From Clostridium_AT radicumherbarum (GTDB lineage: Bacteria; Bacillota; Clostridia; Clostridiales; Clostridiaceae): a stretch of DNA of 64,000 nt. Made by a program: the position numbers and the translations under genes. The stretch lies in contig NZ_JBJHZY010000001.1 in assembly GCF_045310525.1 (NCBI RefSeq), positions 1,364,001-1,428,000 of the forward strand, read 5' to 3'. Every line of letters begins with the position of its first letter. Within the stretch, counting starts at the first letter, position 1. The notes below the pieces were generated by a model that worked only from the letters and a program-made list of their open reading frames with translations, was not told the origin of the DNA and searched no databases. Below are positions 15,839 to 24,745 of the stretch, in pieces.

Positions 15839-16804
15839 CTAATATTTTCTAAAAAGAAGATCTTCACAGAAACTAGTAAGGAAATTTTTACTATCACATT
15901 CAGGTAAAGTACTTATCTTTTTAAAGGCTCTATCCGTATAACGTTTTGCTAAGGATTTTGCTTTATCAACTCCGCCAAGATCTATTGATAAACGGATTAA
16001 AGAATCAATATCCTCATCTGTATAGTTATCCTTTAAGATTAAGGGTAAAAGTGCCTCTTTATCTTTTTTAAGAGCATATATTAGGGGTAGGGTATATATA
16101 CCTTCTTTTAAGTCATTACCAGTGGGTTTTCCTAATTGGTTATCTTCGCTTGTGTAATCTAATATATCATCTATGATTTGAAAGGCCATTCCAATATCAT
16201 ATCCTATGTCGCTAAGTGTTTTAACTAGTTCACCTGAACAATTACCTTCAAAAGAACCTACATAGAAGCTCATTGAAAATAAAGCAGCTGTTTTTGCAGC
16301 AATCCTTTTTAAATACTTTTTAACACTTAACTCCTTTGAATAACGGGAAGAAAATTGTTCAATTTCACCTGTGCATATATCAAAAATTGCATTAGATAGC
16401 AATTTCATATTATCCATAGAAGTATTATCCGAAAGCATCATAAAACAACGGCTAAATAAAATATCACCCATAAAAACAGCGTAATCTTTTCCATATTTTG
16501 ATTGTATTGTCTCATTGTTTCTTCTTGTTTTTGCATCATCAATTATATCGTCATGTACTAAGGTAGCCATATGAAGCATCTCTATTACAGCTGCTAAATT
16601 ACATAGCTTTTTTGAATCGTAATTACCAAAGCTTCCAGATAACAATACAAAACCTGGTCTTAAAAGTTTTCCGCCTGAATCAATTAAGTCCAAAAGGGCA
16701 TTTTCAATTAATTTATTATTATTTCTTACGTTTATTTTCATAATTCTTACTACTTCTATTAAATCAGTGTTAAGTAGTTCAAATTTATCCCAAAAGTTGT
16801 TCAT
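15839..16804 (-). CDS. Polyprenyl diphosphate synthase (HepT/DmkB-like)
   Basis: 321 residues of the trans-isoprenyl diphosphate synthase family. The first aspartate-rich motif is D85-D86-II-D89-D in LVHDDIIDDAKTRR, and the second is QIIDDILDY near residue 210. GGKLLRP near residue 45 is the usual substrate-binding block. It makes a long isoprenoid tail for a quinone from allylic and isopentenyl diphosphates. Its start codon abuts the stop codon of the upstream Gx-transporter gene with no gap, so the two are translationally coupled. In Listeria the gene in this position is dmkB, which serves demethylmenaquinone synthesis for extracellular electron transfer; that role is inferred here from gene order. 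Confidence 0.85.
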   Translation of the reverse strand: MNNFWDKFELLNTDLIEVVRIMKINVRNNNKLIENALLDLIDSGGKLLRPGFVLLSGSFGNYDSKKLCNLAAVIEMLHMATLVHDDIIDDAKTRRNNETIQSKYGKDYAVFMGDILFSRCFMMLSDNTSMDNMKLLSNAIFDICTGEIEQFSSRYSKELSVKKYLKRIAAKTAALFSMSFYVGSFEGNCSGELVKTLSDIGYDIGMAFQIIDDILDYTSEDNQLGKPTGNDLKEGIYTLPLIYALKKDKEALLPLILKDNYTDEDIDSLIRLSIDLGGVDKAKSLAKRYTDRAFKKISTLPECDSKNFLTSFCEDLLFRKY

Positions 16805-17347
16805 TTAATCACCCTTAAAATATTTATTGTTTCTTATACTTGTGTAAAAAGGTAGTTTATTGATATATTTCATTAGAAATCTTGAAGTAATTCCAACAAA
16901 AAATCCAGTTCCAATGCCAGCTATAGCTAGCACAGGTAAATATACAATAATATTTATATTATTAATAATGAGTGCAGCGGCAATGATTTGGCCTAAATTA
17001 TGAAAGAATGCACCAGTAATACTAACCCCAATAATACTTATATAATTTTTACCTAATCTCTTAATAACATACATTGCAAGCAAGCTTAATATTCCACCGG
17101 AAATGCTGTATAAAAAACTTGAAATAGAACCACCGAATAGGGTAGATAGAATAATTCTTAGCATCATAACTATAAATGCATCCTTTAAAGAAAAAATATA
17201 TAAGCATACAGTAGTTATTATGTTAGACAAACCTAATTTTGCACCAGGAGCTATAAATGGAATAGGAAGCATTCCTTCTATTACATAAAGAACAAGAGCC
17301 TGAGCAACGAGTAAGGAGATAAAAGTTATTTTCTGCGTTTTTCTCAT
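16805..17347 (-). CDS. Gx transporter family membrane protein (EetB / HepS-like)
   Basis: 180 residues with about five to six hydrophobic segments. It belongs to the family labelled Gx transporter or heptaprenyl diphosphate synthase component I, recognisable from LPIPFIAPGAKLGLSNIITT near residues 27-46 and the repeated GxxxG pattern after it. In Listeria the homologue EetB is a membrane component of the flavin-based extracellular electron transfer locus. The gene is 11 bases downstream of the NusG II gene and abuts the polyprenyl synthase gene. The ribosome binding site is AGGGGAGG. Confidence 0.82.
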   Translation of the reverse strand: MRKTQKITFISLLVAQALVLYVIEGMLPIPFIAPGAKLGLSNIITTVCLYIFSLKDAFIVMMLRIILSTLFGGSISSFLYSISGGILSLLAMYVIKRLGKNYISIIGVSITGAFFHNLGQIIAAALIINNINIIVYLPVLAIAGIGTGFFVGITSRFLMKYINKLPFYTSIRNNKYFKGD

Positions 17348-17358
17348 TGAAACCTCCC

Positions 17359-17739
17359 CTAAAAGGATACAGTATCAGATTCTGTATTATCACCTTTTAT
17401 CTGAACAACTAATTTATGAGGTAAGCATACCAATACAGAACCAGGCTTATTAATTGCACCATCCTTTATGCAAATCTTATCCTTGCAATCAGCATCAATT
17501 ATTCTTACTTTGCCATTTTGAATTTCTATTACATTTTCACCTAAATCATTTTGAACTTTAATTTGTTCCTTTGTGCTATTATCTAAGGGAAGCTTTTTAT
17601 AAAGCTTCCCTTTAACTTCAATTTCTACATATTTATTTTTATAATTTTTTTGCGAATTATAAATAGCAAACCCAGAGGAACCAATGGTTATTATTACTAA
17701 AACAATTATAACTACAAAGTCTAAAGGCTTCAATTTCAT
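17359..17739 (-). CDS. NusG domain II-containing membrane-anchored protein (EetA-like)
   Basis: 126 residues. One N-terminal helix (about residues 8-27) is followed by a small extracytoplasmic beta domain of the NusG domain II type, with KYVEIEVKGKLYKKLPL and VIEIQNGKVRIIDADC. The segment D-A-D-C-KDKIC and the later CLPHKLVVQIKG carry three cysteines and a histidine that could bind metal or a flavin. In Listeria the homologue EetA sits between ndh2 and eetB, the same order as here. Its exact role in electron export is unknown. Confidence 0.82.
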   Translation of the reverse strand: MKLKPLDFVVIIVLVIITIGSSGFAIYNSQKNYKNKYVEIEVKGKLYKKLPLDNSTKEQIKVQNDLGENVIEIQNGKVRIIDADCKDKICIKDGAINKPGSVLVCLPHKLVVQIKGDNTESDTVSF

Positions 17740-17772
17740 TGTTATTCCTCGCTTTAAAAAGACATTTTTGTA

Positions 17773-19581
17773 TTAATTTTTAGTTGCAGCATGTTCAATA
17801 TAAAGGTAAGACTTTCTAGCAAATTTAGTATTATTCCACCATTTTTTAAGGAATGGCATAACGTAATAATCTAATCCTAGAGCTCTTCCGCCTCCGCCTA
17901 TTAAAGCAAAGCAAGCAAATATATACCATAGTATATCATATCCTGCCATACCAGATATTATAAAGTTAAGACATAAGAAAATTGAACCTGCACTTGCGAT
18001 AAAAGTAAATAGTCCTGCTATTAAAGCTAAACCAAATGCTAATTCTGTGAAAACAATTATAACCTGGAACTGGAAACCAACAGGTCTTAATAAATGCATA
18101 AAGCTTACAAAAAAATGTGGTGGAGAGCTAAGTATAGGAGTTACAGTTGCTGCGGCAGCTTGTGCGCCTTCACCAGCGGCGGCTGTTGCTGAAGCAGTAG
18201 CATCAGGCATAAATAGTGGAATCTTTAACTGAGATAACCATCCAGTATTAATTTTATTAATAGCTTCAAGTGTCCACATAACTCCAACATAAACTCTTAA
18301 AATTGCAAGCCAAAAGCTATGTGATTTGGCTGAAGCATGACCACCAAGGATAGAACGTCTTTCCTTAATATCAAAGAATTCATGTTCAATATAAGACCAG
18401 CAAGCATTAAATCCAGCTACGCCAAATAAATAATGTAAATTTACTAAATGTTTCATAGCCATTGCTAAGAAGCCTGACAAAGAAACACCTAGAACACTGG
18501 CAACTGCGTATCTGCTGCCTATTGAAACCATTAATCCATGATAATTAGTTTTATGACCTTTCTTTTCCTTATGTGAAATTTCTGCTGCAATATTTTCTAC
18601 TGCAGTTTCTGCTGTTTGTATAGCTGTCTCAACTATTTGAGGAAGACCCTTGCCGTTTTCTTCAATATATGAATTATCACCAATTACATAAACCTCGCTG
18701 TAATCAACAGACTGCATATATTCATTAGTTTGGATTCTTCCAGCTCTGGAAGTAGTTAGTCCTAAATTTGCAGCAAATTTGCTCGCTTGTACACCACAAG
18801 TCCAAATTAATGTGTTTGTCTCAATTTTTGTTCCATCTTTTAATGTAGTAACTTCCTTATCTACATTAGTAATAGGGGAGCTTTTTAAAATCTGCACACC
18901 CTTCTTTTGTAAATATCTTTCTGATTTTGCAATAAGGTTATCATTTAAAATTGGAAGTATTTTATCTAAAGCTTCAACTAAAATTAGTTTTACTTCTTTT
19001 TCATCAATGTAATAGTTTCTTGCAAGCTTTTCCTTCCATTCAATAAGTTCACCTAAAGTTTCTACGCCGGTAAAGCCAGCACCTGCAACAACGAAGGTAA
19101 GCATCTTCCTTCTTGCTTCTGGATTTTTTTCCTTTGCAGCTTTTTTAAACATATTTTCAATATGTTCTCTAATTTTTAAGGCATCATCAAGTGACCAAAT
19201 GGTGAAGCTATTTTCTTTAACACCAGGAACACCAAAGAAAGCTGGTTCGCTTCCAGCACCAAGAATCAAATAGTCATAATCATAAGATTCTAAGTCAGAA
19301 GATAAAGTCTTTTTGTTAAAGTCTATCTTTGTAATTTCATCTAGAACAACGTTAACTTTTTTAGCACTAAAGATCCTTTGTAAATTAATTTGAACACTAT
19401 CTTGTTCAACTCTTCCACCAGCAACTTCATGAAGCTCTGTCATAAGTGTATGATATGGATTCTTACCTATTAGAGTTATCTCTACGGTATCATCCTTTTT
19501 AAATTTTTTATGTAGCATTTTTGCTGCATGAACTCCAGCGTATCCTGTCCCCAAGATAACTATTTTTTTAACATTACCCAT
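17773..19581 (-). CDS. Type II NADH dehydrogenase with C-terminal DoxX-like membrane domain (Ndh2-like)
   Basis: 602 residues. The N-terminal 400 residues form a two-dinucleotide-binding flavoprotein: FAD motif IVILGTGYAGVHAA at 6-19, NADH motif VVAGAGFTGVETLGEL near 170-185, and VYVIGDNSYIEENGKG near the end of the domain. After about residue 400 come four hydrophobic helices with the look of DoxX, interrupted by an unusual Ala/Thr/Gly-rich stretch (DATASATAAAGEGAQAAAAT). The enzyme oxidises NADH and passes electrons to a membrane quinone. In Listeria a similar Ndh2 with an extra membrane domain serves extracellular electron transfer. It heads the minus-strand operon ndh2-eetA-eetB-dmkB. Confidence 0.85.
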   Translation of the reverse strand: MGNVKKIVILGTGYAGVHAAKMLHKKFKKDDTVEITLIGKNPYHTLMTELHEVAGGRVEQDSVQINLQRIFSAKKVNVVLDEITKIDFNKKTLSSDLESYDYDYLILGAGSEPAFFGVPGVKENSFTIWSLDDALKIREHIENMFKKAAKEKNPEARRKMLTFVVAGAGFTGVETLGELIEWKEKLARNYYIDEKEVKLILVEALDKILPILNDNLIAKSERYLQKKGVQILKSSPITNVDKEVTTLKDGTKIETNTLIWTCGVQASKFAANLGLTTSRAGRIQTNEYMQSVDYSEVYVIGDNSYIEENGKGLPQIVETAIQTAETAVENIAAEISHKEKKGHKTNYHGLMVSIGSRYAVASVLGVSLSGFLAMAMKHLVNLHYLFGVAGFNACWSYIEHEFFDIKERRSILGGHASAKSHSFWLAILRVYVGVMWTLEAINKINTGWLSQLKIPLFMPDATASATAAAGEGAQAAAATVTPILSSPPHFFVSFMHLLRPVGFQFQVIIVFTELAFGLALIAGLFTFIASAGSIFLCLNFIISGMAGYDILWYIFACFALIGGGGRALGLDYYVMPFLKKWWNNTKFARKSYLYIEHAATKN

Positions 19582-19771
19582 TTTTGGCCTCCCAGTTTGA
19601 CAAATTTTTGTTTTATTTTATAACATATTATATGATTATATATATATTTTAAATTAAAAACTTCGAAATGTCTACCTGTAAAAGAAAGTAAATTTAGAAA
19701 TTATCAAAGAAATTAATGAAATTTATTGTATAATTATCAAATGTGCAAAAACTAAATCTTCTGATAATATA

Positions 19772-19800
19772 TTGACAATGCTAAAATATGGTGTTAAGAT
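19772..19800 (+). promoter_or_regulatory. Sigma-A-type promoter for the FMN-binding lipoprotein
   Basis: TTGACA (19772-19777), a 17-base spacer and TAAGAT (19795-19800) lie about 39 bases before the start codon, whose ribosome binding site is GGGGGG. Confidence 0.65.
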
Positions 19801-19838
19801 ATTAACGAAAGAAAATTAAATTTTGGGGGGAATAAAAT

Positions 19839-20318
19839 ATGAAGAAAATTATTACATTAGTAATGATAGCTGCACTTACAGTTACTAGTTTTGTAGGTTG
19901 CTCAAAACCAGCACCAACTCCAACAAATGATACAAAACCAGCAACAACAACACCAGCTGATACAAAACCTGCTACAACAACACCAGCAACAACAAATGGA
20001 CCTAAAGATGGTACTTATACAGCTGAAGATACAGCTGATTCACATGGATATAAAGGTGTAGTATCTGTTACTTATAAAGATGGCAAGATTACAAACGTTA
20101 CATTTGATGAAGTAACTAAGGATGGAAAGAAAAAGAGAGATGACGCTAGTTACAATTCTCAAATGAAAGCTACAGCTAAGGTTTCTGCTGTTGAAGCTCA
20201 AGATAAATTAACTAAAACATATCTTGATACTCAAAAGGTTGATACTGTAACTGGAGCAACTGAAATGTCTGCTAGATTTAAGACTCTAGTAGAAAAAGCT
20301 ATTGCATCTAGTAAATAA
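19839..20318 (+). CDS. FMN-binding domain lipoprotein (PplA-like, single domain)
   Basis: 159 residues. A lipoprotein signal sequence ends at C21 (TSFVGC), followed by a 30-residue Thr/Pro/Ala linker with repeats of TKPATTTPA. The rest is one FMN-binding domain: DGTYTAEDTADSHGYKG opens it, and D135-TVTGA-T141 matches the D-x-x-[ST]-G-A-T site where ApbE/FmnB-type enzymes attach FMN covalently to the last threonine. It should carry electrons on the outer face of the membrane. The Listeria PplA has two such domains; this has one. It is divergent from the ndh2 operon. ApbE is not in the window. Confidence 0.88.
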   Translation: MKKIITLVMIAALTVTSFVGCSKPAPTPTNDTKPATTTPADTKPATTTPATTNGPKDGTYTAEDTADSHGYKGVVSVTYKDGKITNVTFDEVTKDGKKKRDDASYNSQMKATAKVSAVEAQDKLTKTYLDTQKVDTVTGATEMSARFKTLVEKAIASSK

Positions 20319-20374
20319 TCAAGACATAAATTATTGCAAATTTTATGGTTTTCAAACGGAAGACTAATAATTAG

Positions 20375-20408
20375 AAGGTTTTGCCTTATGGCAAAACCTT
20401 TTGTTTTT
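20375..20408 (+). terminator. Intrinsic terminator after the FMN-binding lipoprotein gene
   Basis: AAGGTTTTGCC pairs with GGCAAAACCTT around TTAT, followed by TTGTTTTT. Confidence 0.85.
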
Positions 20409-20559
20409 CAATGAAAAGTAAATCATTACACTAAACTTCCTTGTAAAATAAAAAAATAATTCCTCCTTCATCTTAAAAAGATGTAATTACTTTTCACTTG
20501 ATTAATTTAATATTTAATGTAGAATTAATATAACAAAAATAATAGAAAGAGGATTCAAT

Positions 20560-20730
20560 ATGAACGCTCAAGAACTTGTAGATAGAATTAACTTTTTATA
20601 TAAAAAAAGTAAAGAATCAGGACTTACAGAAGAGGAAAAAGTTGAACAAAAAGCCTTAAGAGAAAAATATATAGATAATGTTAAAAGAAATTTCAGGGCT
20701 CAGTTAGACACTATTGAAAAGAAGAATTAA
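20560..20730 (+). CDS. DUF896 family small protein
   Basis: 56 residues, beginning MNAQELVDRINFLYKKSKES and continuing GLTEEEKVEQKALREKYI, the characteristic DUF896 (YnzC-like) helical hairpin pattern. The function is not well established; the Bacillus homologue is a small cytoplasmic protein. GAAAGAGGA lies before the ATG. It precedes hprK by 29 bases and may be co-transcribed with it. Confidence 0.85.
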   Translation: MNAQELVDRINFLYKKSKESGLTEEEKVEQKALREKYIDNVKRNFRAQLDTIEKKN

Positions 20731-20759
20731 ATTTAAGATATAAGAGGAAGTGAATTTAA

Positions 20760-21662
20760 ATGGCTGTCACTATTGAAAGCCTTATAGAAGACCTTAAACT
20801 AGAAATAATAATACAAGGTAAAGCAAACAGAGAAATAACCTACAGTGATATGAATAGACCAGGCCTTCAATTTTCTGGTTTCTATAACTATTTTGCTAAT
20901 GAAAGAGTTCAAATAATTGGAATGGCAGAATGGAGTTTTTTAGATGCCATGCAGCCAGAACTTAGAAGAAAAAGACTTAAGAAGTTTTTTCAGTTTGAAA
21001 CACCATGTATTATTATAAGCAGGGGTTTAGAGCCTCATGAGGAGCTCATAGCTTCAGCAAAGGAAAATGGAAGATGGGTTCTTAGGACAAATAGCATTAC
21101 AACACGTTTCATAAGTAAGTTAACTAATTACTTAGATGATAAATTAGCCCCAGAAACAAGAATGCATGGGGTTTTAGTTGATGTTTATGGAATAGGTATT
21201 TTAATTACTGGAGAAAGTGGAATAGGAAAAAGTGAAACAGCTTTGGAATTAATAAAAAGGGGACATAGATTAGTTGCAGACGATGCAGTGGATATAAAAG
21301 AAATAGATGGCATCCTTAAAGGGAAAGCACCCTTTATAACATCCGGAATGATGGAAGTTAGAGGTATGGGTATTATTGACGTTCCAGCTTTGTATGGTCT
21401 AAGTTCTGTCCTTACCGAAAAAACTATTCACATGGTTATCTATTTAGAGCAGTGGAAGGACGAAGAGGATTACGATAGGCTGGGAATTGAACAGAATTAC
21501 ATAGAAATCTTGAATGTACCAATTAAAAAAATGACCTTACCAATAAGACCTGGAAGAAACTTAGCTGTAATTATAGAAGCTGCGGCAGCTAATTATAGAT
21601 ACAGCCTTAATTCAAGTATTTCACCAGTAGATACTATAAATAGTAGGATAGGATTAGGGTAA
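20760..21662 (+). CDS. hprK: HPr kinase/phosphorylase
   Basis: 300 residues. It phosphorylates HPr on a serine to signal good carbon supply, and reverses the reaction with phosphate. The Walker A motif is G151-ESGIGKSETA, preceded by MHGVLVDVYG with the conserved histidine near residue 136. The family signature follows in GRNLAVIIEAAAANYR. Length is typical (about 310). The ATG is preceded by AGAGGAAGTGAATTTAA. The next gene starts six bases after its stop codon. Confidence 0.94.
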   Translation: MAVTIESLIEDLKLEIIIQGKANREITYSDMNRPGLQFSGFYNYFANERVQIIGMAEWSFLDAMQPELRRKRLKKFFQFETPCIIISRGLEPHEELIASAKENGRWVLRTNSITTRFISKLTNYLDDKLAPETRMHGVLVDVYGIGILITGESGIGKSETALELIKRGHRLVADDAVDIKEIDGILKGKAPFITSGMMEVRGMGIIDVPALYGLSSVLTEKTIHMVIYLEQWKDEEDYDRLGIEQNYIEILNVPIKKMTLPIRPGRNLAVIIEAAAANYRYSLNSSISPVDTINSRIGLG

Positions 21663-21667
21663 AATTT

Positions 21668-22213
21668 ATGGATAAGAAAGAATTAAGAGAACATATGGTA
21701 AATACAAGAAATTCTATGTCAGTAGAAAATAAGGCTGCCAAGGATAGGAATATTTTTAACCAGGTTATTATGAGTAAGTATTATATTGAAGCAGAAACTA
21801 TAATGACCTATGTAAGCTTTGGATCAGAGGTAGATACACTATGTATAATAAAGCATGCCTTAGAGAATAATAAGATTGTTTGTGTACCAAAGATAATAAA
21901 TGTAAGCCAGGGAATGAAGGCAATTAAAATTCAAAGTCTAGGTGATTTAATAAAGAATAAAATTGGGATATTGGAACCAGTTAGTTTTGATAATGAAATT
22001 GAGTCAAAGGATATTGATTTGTTTTTGGTACCTGGTCTTGCCTTTGATAAAAGCGGTGGAAGAATAGGTTATGGTGCAGGTTATTATGATAGATTTCTAA
22101 AAGCTTCAATGGTTAGCAGCGTAAAAATTGGTTTAGCCTATGACTCTCAATTAATTGATATGGTACCAATGACTGAAAATGACGTATATATGAATATTGT
22201 TATGCACAATTAA
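21668..22213 (+). CDS. 5-formyltetrahydrofolate cyclo-ligase
   Basis: 181 residues. It converts 5-formyl-THF to 5,10-methenyl-THF with ATP. The signature GGRIGYGAGYYDRFL is intact, preceded by LFLVPGLAFDKS. The N-terminal KKELREHMVNTRNSMS matches the family. Length is normal. It lies immediately downstream of hprK and upstream of a CorA-type gene. Confidence 0.92.
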   Translation: MDKKELREHMVNTRNSMSVENKAAKDRNIFNQVIMSKYYIEAETIMTYVSFGSEVDTLCIIKHALENNKIVCVPKIINVSQGMKAIKIQSLGDLIKNKIGILEPVSFDNEIESKDIDLFLVPGLAFDKSGGRIGYGAGYYDRFLKASMVSSVKIGLAYDSQLIDMVPMTENDVYMNIVMHN

Positions 22214-22244
22214 GAAACAGATTTTTATACAAGTTGGTGAGTTT

Positions 22245-23183
22245 ATGATTATTTTAGATATCATAAATAATTTTAAGGTAGTTGAAGAGAACATCAATAT
22301 TAAAGATGGACATTATTGGATACTTCTTAAGTCTGATGAATTGTATAAAATAAAAAATATGTATGTTTTGGAAGAAGAGAGCTTAAATGAGTGCGTCAAC
22401 ATTGAGCAGTTCCCTAAACTAAGTTTTTTTTCAGGGTATACCTTTATTGTATTTAATGTACTTCAATATAAGGATATAGAGGTAGTATCAAAGGAGTTAA
22501 ATATCTTTTTAAGTAAGGATTATATCATTACTGTATACAAAGATGAACTAAATATTTTACAGAGTCTAGTTGACGACATAAGAGAAAATAAGAATTCTTT
22601 TATTCTAAAAGAAAAAAATAGAACCGCCATAATTTTATATTACATATTAGATAGAATTATATTAAGAAATTATGATGTAATTTCATCCTTAGAGGCTTAT
22701 GCTGACAAAATAGAAATAAATATACTCAAAAGCCCAAGACAAGAGCAGATAAATCAATTAATTCATCTTAGAAGGCAGGTATATAAGATCAGAAAATATT
22801 TAAATCCATTAAGGTATATAGGTGATAGTCTCGTAAGTAATGAAAATAATATTATTGAAAAAGAAGATATAGTATACTTTAAAAATTTAAATTTGAAAAT
22901 TGAAAAGCTAATGCTTTCTCTTGAAGGTTTAGTTCAAGACTTGGCCCTTGTAAGAGAAGCCTTCGAATCAGAAATATCAAATAAGACTAATGATATAATG
23001 AAGGTTTTTTCGATAGTAGCCAGCATCTTCCTGCCTCTTAATCTTATAAGCAGTATGTATGGAATGAATTTTAAAAATATTCCATTTGTTGAACATGAAA
23101 ATGGTTATTATATTATTAGCTTTGCTATGGTGCTCATATCTTTAGGACTATTATTTCTATTTAAGAAAAAGAAATGGCTGTGA
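22245..23183 (+). CDS. corA: CorA family divalent cation transporter
   Basis: 312 residues from ATG 22245, which follows GGTGAG; the frame is open further upstream into the cyclo-ligase gene without a good start. A long cytoplasmic domain is followed by two C-terminal membrane helices. The GMN selectivity motif is present in SSMYGMNFKNIPF, and the C-terminus ends in a basic cluster (FKKKKWL). It probably imports magnesium or another divalent cation as a pentamer. Confidence 0.88.
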   Translation: MIILDIINNFKVVEENINIKDGHYWILLKSDELYKIKNMYVLEEESLNECVNIEQFPKLSFFSGYTFIVFNVLQYKDIEVVSKELNIFLSKDYIITVYKDELNILQSLVDDIRENKNSFILKEKNRTAIILYYILDRIILRNYDVISSLEAYADKIEINILKSPRQEQINQLIHLRRQVYKIRKYLNPLRYIGDSLVSNENNIIEKEDIVYFKNLNLKIEKLMLSLEGLVQDLALVREAFESEISNKTNDIMKVFSIVASIFLPLNLISSMYGMNFKNIPFVEHENGYYIISFAMVLISLGLLFLFKKKKWL

Positions 23184-23250
23184 TTTGTATTTTTGTTTAT
23201 AATTTGATAGAATAAAAGTGTTAATTACTATATTTTAGGGGGTATAAGCT

Positions 23251-24660
23251 ATGGAAGAAGTAAACAAAAGTTTAAGCAAAAAATATGAATATGCTTGGGA
23301 AAAGTATTCAAAAGAAGAACTGGAAAAAGTTTTTTTATTAAGCAATAGATATAAGAATTTTATGTCTAATTGCAAAACTGAAAGAGAATGTGTTAAAGAA
23401 TTTATAACTTTAGCTGAAAAAGCAGGTTTTAGAAATTTAGAAACTCTTATTAAAGAAAAGGTAGCACTTAAGAGTGGGGATAAAGTTTATGCAAATAACA
23501 TGAATAAAACCTTGGCACTCTTTGTTATTGGTTCAGAACCTTTTGAGAAGGGGCTAAAAATACTTGGTGCCCATGTGGATTCTCCAAGACTTGATTTAAA
23601 ACAAAATCCATTATATGAAGACACAGATTTGGCAATGTTCGAGACTCACTATTATGGCGGAATAAAAAAATATCAATGGGTTACAATTCCTCTAGCAATT
23701 CATGGTGTAGTTGTAAAAAAAGACGGTACTGTAATTAACATTGTTATTGGAGAAGATGACAATGATCCTGTAATAGGTATATCTGATTTACTAATACATC
23801 TTTCAGGAGATCAGATGCAAAAGAAGCTTGATAAAGGTGTAGAAGGCGAGGATTTAAATGTTCTTGTTGGAAGTATCCCTGATATGGATAAGGAGTCTAA
23901 GGAAAGAGTTAAGCTAAATGTTCTTAAAATATTAAATGATAAATATGGAATTGATGAAGAAGACTTTGTTTCAGCTGAACTAGAAATAGTACCAGCTGGA
24001 AAAGCAAGAGATTACGGCTTAGATAGAAGTATGGTTTTAGCTTATGGTCATGATGATAGAGTATGTTCCTTTACTTCTTTTGAAGCTCTATTAGATATAG
24101 AAAATCCAGATAAAACCTGTGTAGCCCTACTTGTAGACAAAGAGGAAATAGGTAGTGTTGGGGCAACTGGAATGCAGTCTAAGTTTTTTGAAAATGTAGT
24201 TGCAGAAGTTATGGAACTTGCTGGTGACTATAGTGAACTCAAGCTTAGAAGAACCCTTACAAATTCAAAGATGTTATCTTCAGACGTAAGTGCTGCCTTT
24301 GATCCTAACTATCCTTCTGTTATGGAAAAAAAGAATGCTGCTTACCTAGGAAAAGGAATCGTGTTTAATAAATATACAGGAGCAAGAGGTAAATCTGGCT
24401 GTAACGATGCAAATCCAGAGTATATGGCTGAACTTCGAGCAATAATGGAGAAACATGGTGTTAGCTGGCAGACTGCTGAACTTGGTAAAGTAGACCAAGG
24501 AGGCGGAGGGACAATTGCATATATTCTAGCTGAATATAACATGCAGGTAATAGACTGCGGTGTTGCCCTTCAAAATATGCATGCACCATGGGAAGTTGCA
24601 AGTAAAGCTGATATCTATGAAACAGAAAGAGCATACTACGCATTTTTAAAAGAAGCATAA
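23251..24660 (+). CDS. Aminopeptidase, M18 family
   Basis: 469 residues of a zinc aminopeptidase of the M18 family. Metal and active-site segments are visible: LGAHVDSPRLDLK, AYGHDDRVCSF, VDKEEIGSVGATG and SSDVSAAFDPNYP, with a final histidine in LQNMHAPWEVASK. These proteins form large tetrahedral complexes in the cytosol that trim peptides. Length fits the clostridial type. GGGGGTATAAGCT precedes the ATG. Confidence 0.93.
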   Translation: MEEVNKSLSKKYEYAWEKYSKEELEKVFLLSNRYKNFMSNCKTERECVKEFITLAEKAGFRNLETLIKEKVALKSGDKVYANNMNKTLALFVIGSEPFEKGLKILGAHVDSPRLDLKQNPLYEDTDLAMFETHYYGGIKKYQWVTIPLAIHGVVVKKDGTVINIVIGEDDNDPVIGISDLLIHLSGDQMQKKLDKGVEGEDLNVLVGSIPDMDKESKERVKLNVLKILNDKYGIDEEDFVSAELEIVPAGKARDYGLDRSMVLAYGHDDRVCSFTSFEALLDIENPDKTCVALLVDKEEIGSVGATGMQSKFFENVVAEVMELAGDYSELKLRRTLTNSKMLSSDVSAAFDPNYPSVMEKKNAAYLGKGIVFNKYTGARGKSGCNDANPEYMAELRAIMEKHGVSWQTAELGKVDQGGGGTIAYILAEYNMQVIDCGVALQNMHAPWEVASKADIYETERAYYAFLKEA

Positions 24661-24663
24661 AAT

Positions 24664-24700
24664 AAAGCTGCTGGAATTGATTCCAGCAGCTTTTATTTTA
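24664..24700. terminator. Terminator after the M18 aminopeptidase gene
   Basis: AAAGCTGCTGGAA pairs with TTCCAGCAGCTTT around TTGA, followed by TTATTTTA. It also faces the end of the convergent minus-strand operon. Confidence 0.85.
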
Positions 24701-24745
24701 TTAATGCCATTTAATAAATGGGATATTTTCTTAAACAAAATGCAA

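Noticed and set aside
15631..15897. Minus-strand 88-residue reading frame
   Set aside because: It lies across the 6S RNA, its terminator and the end of the polyprenyl synthase gene.
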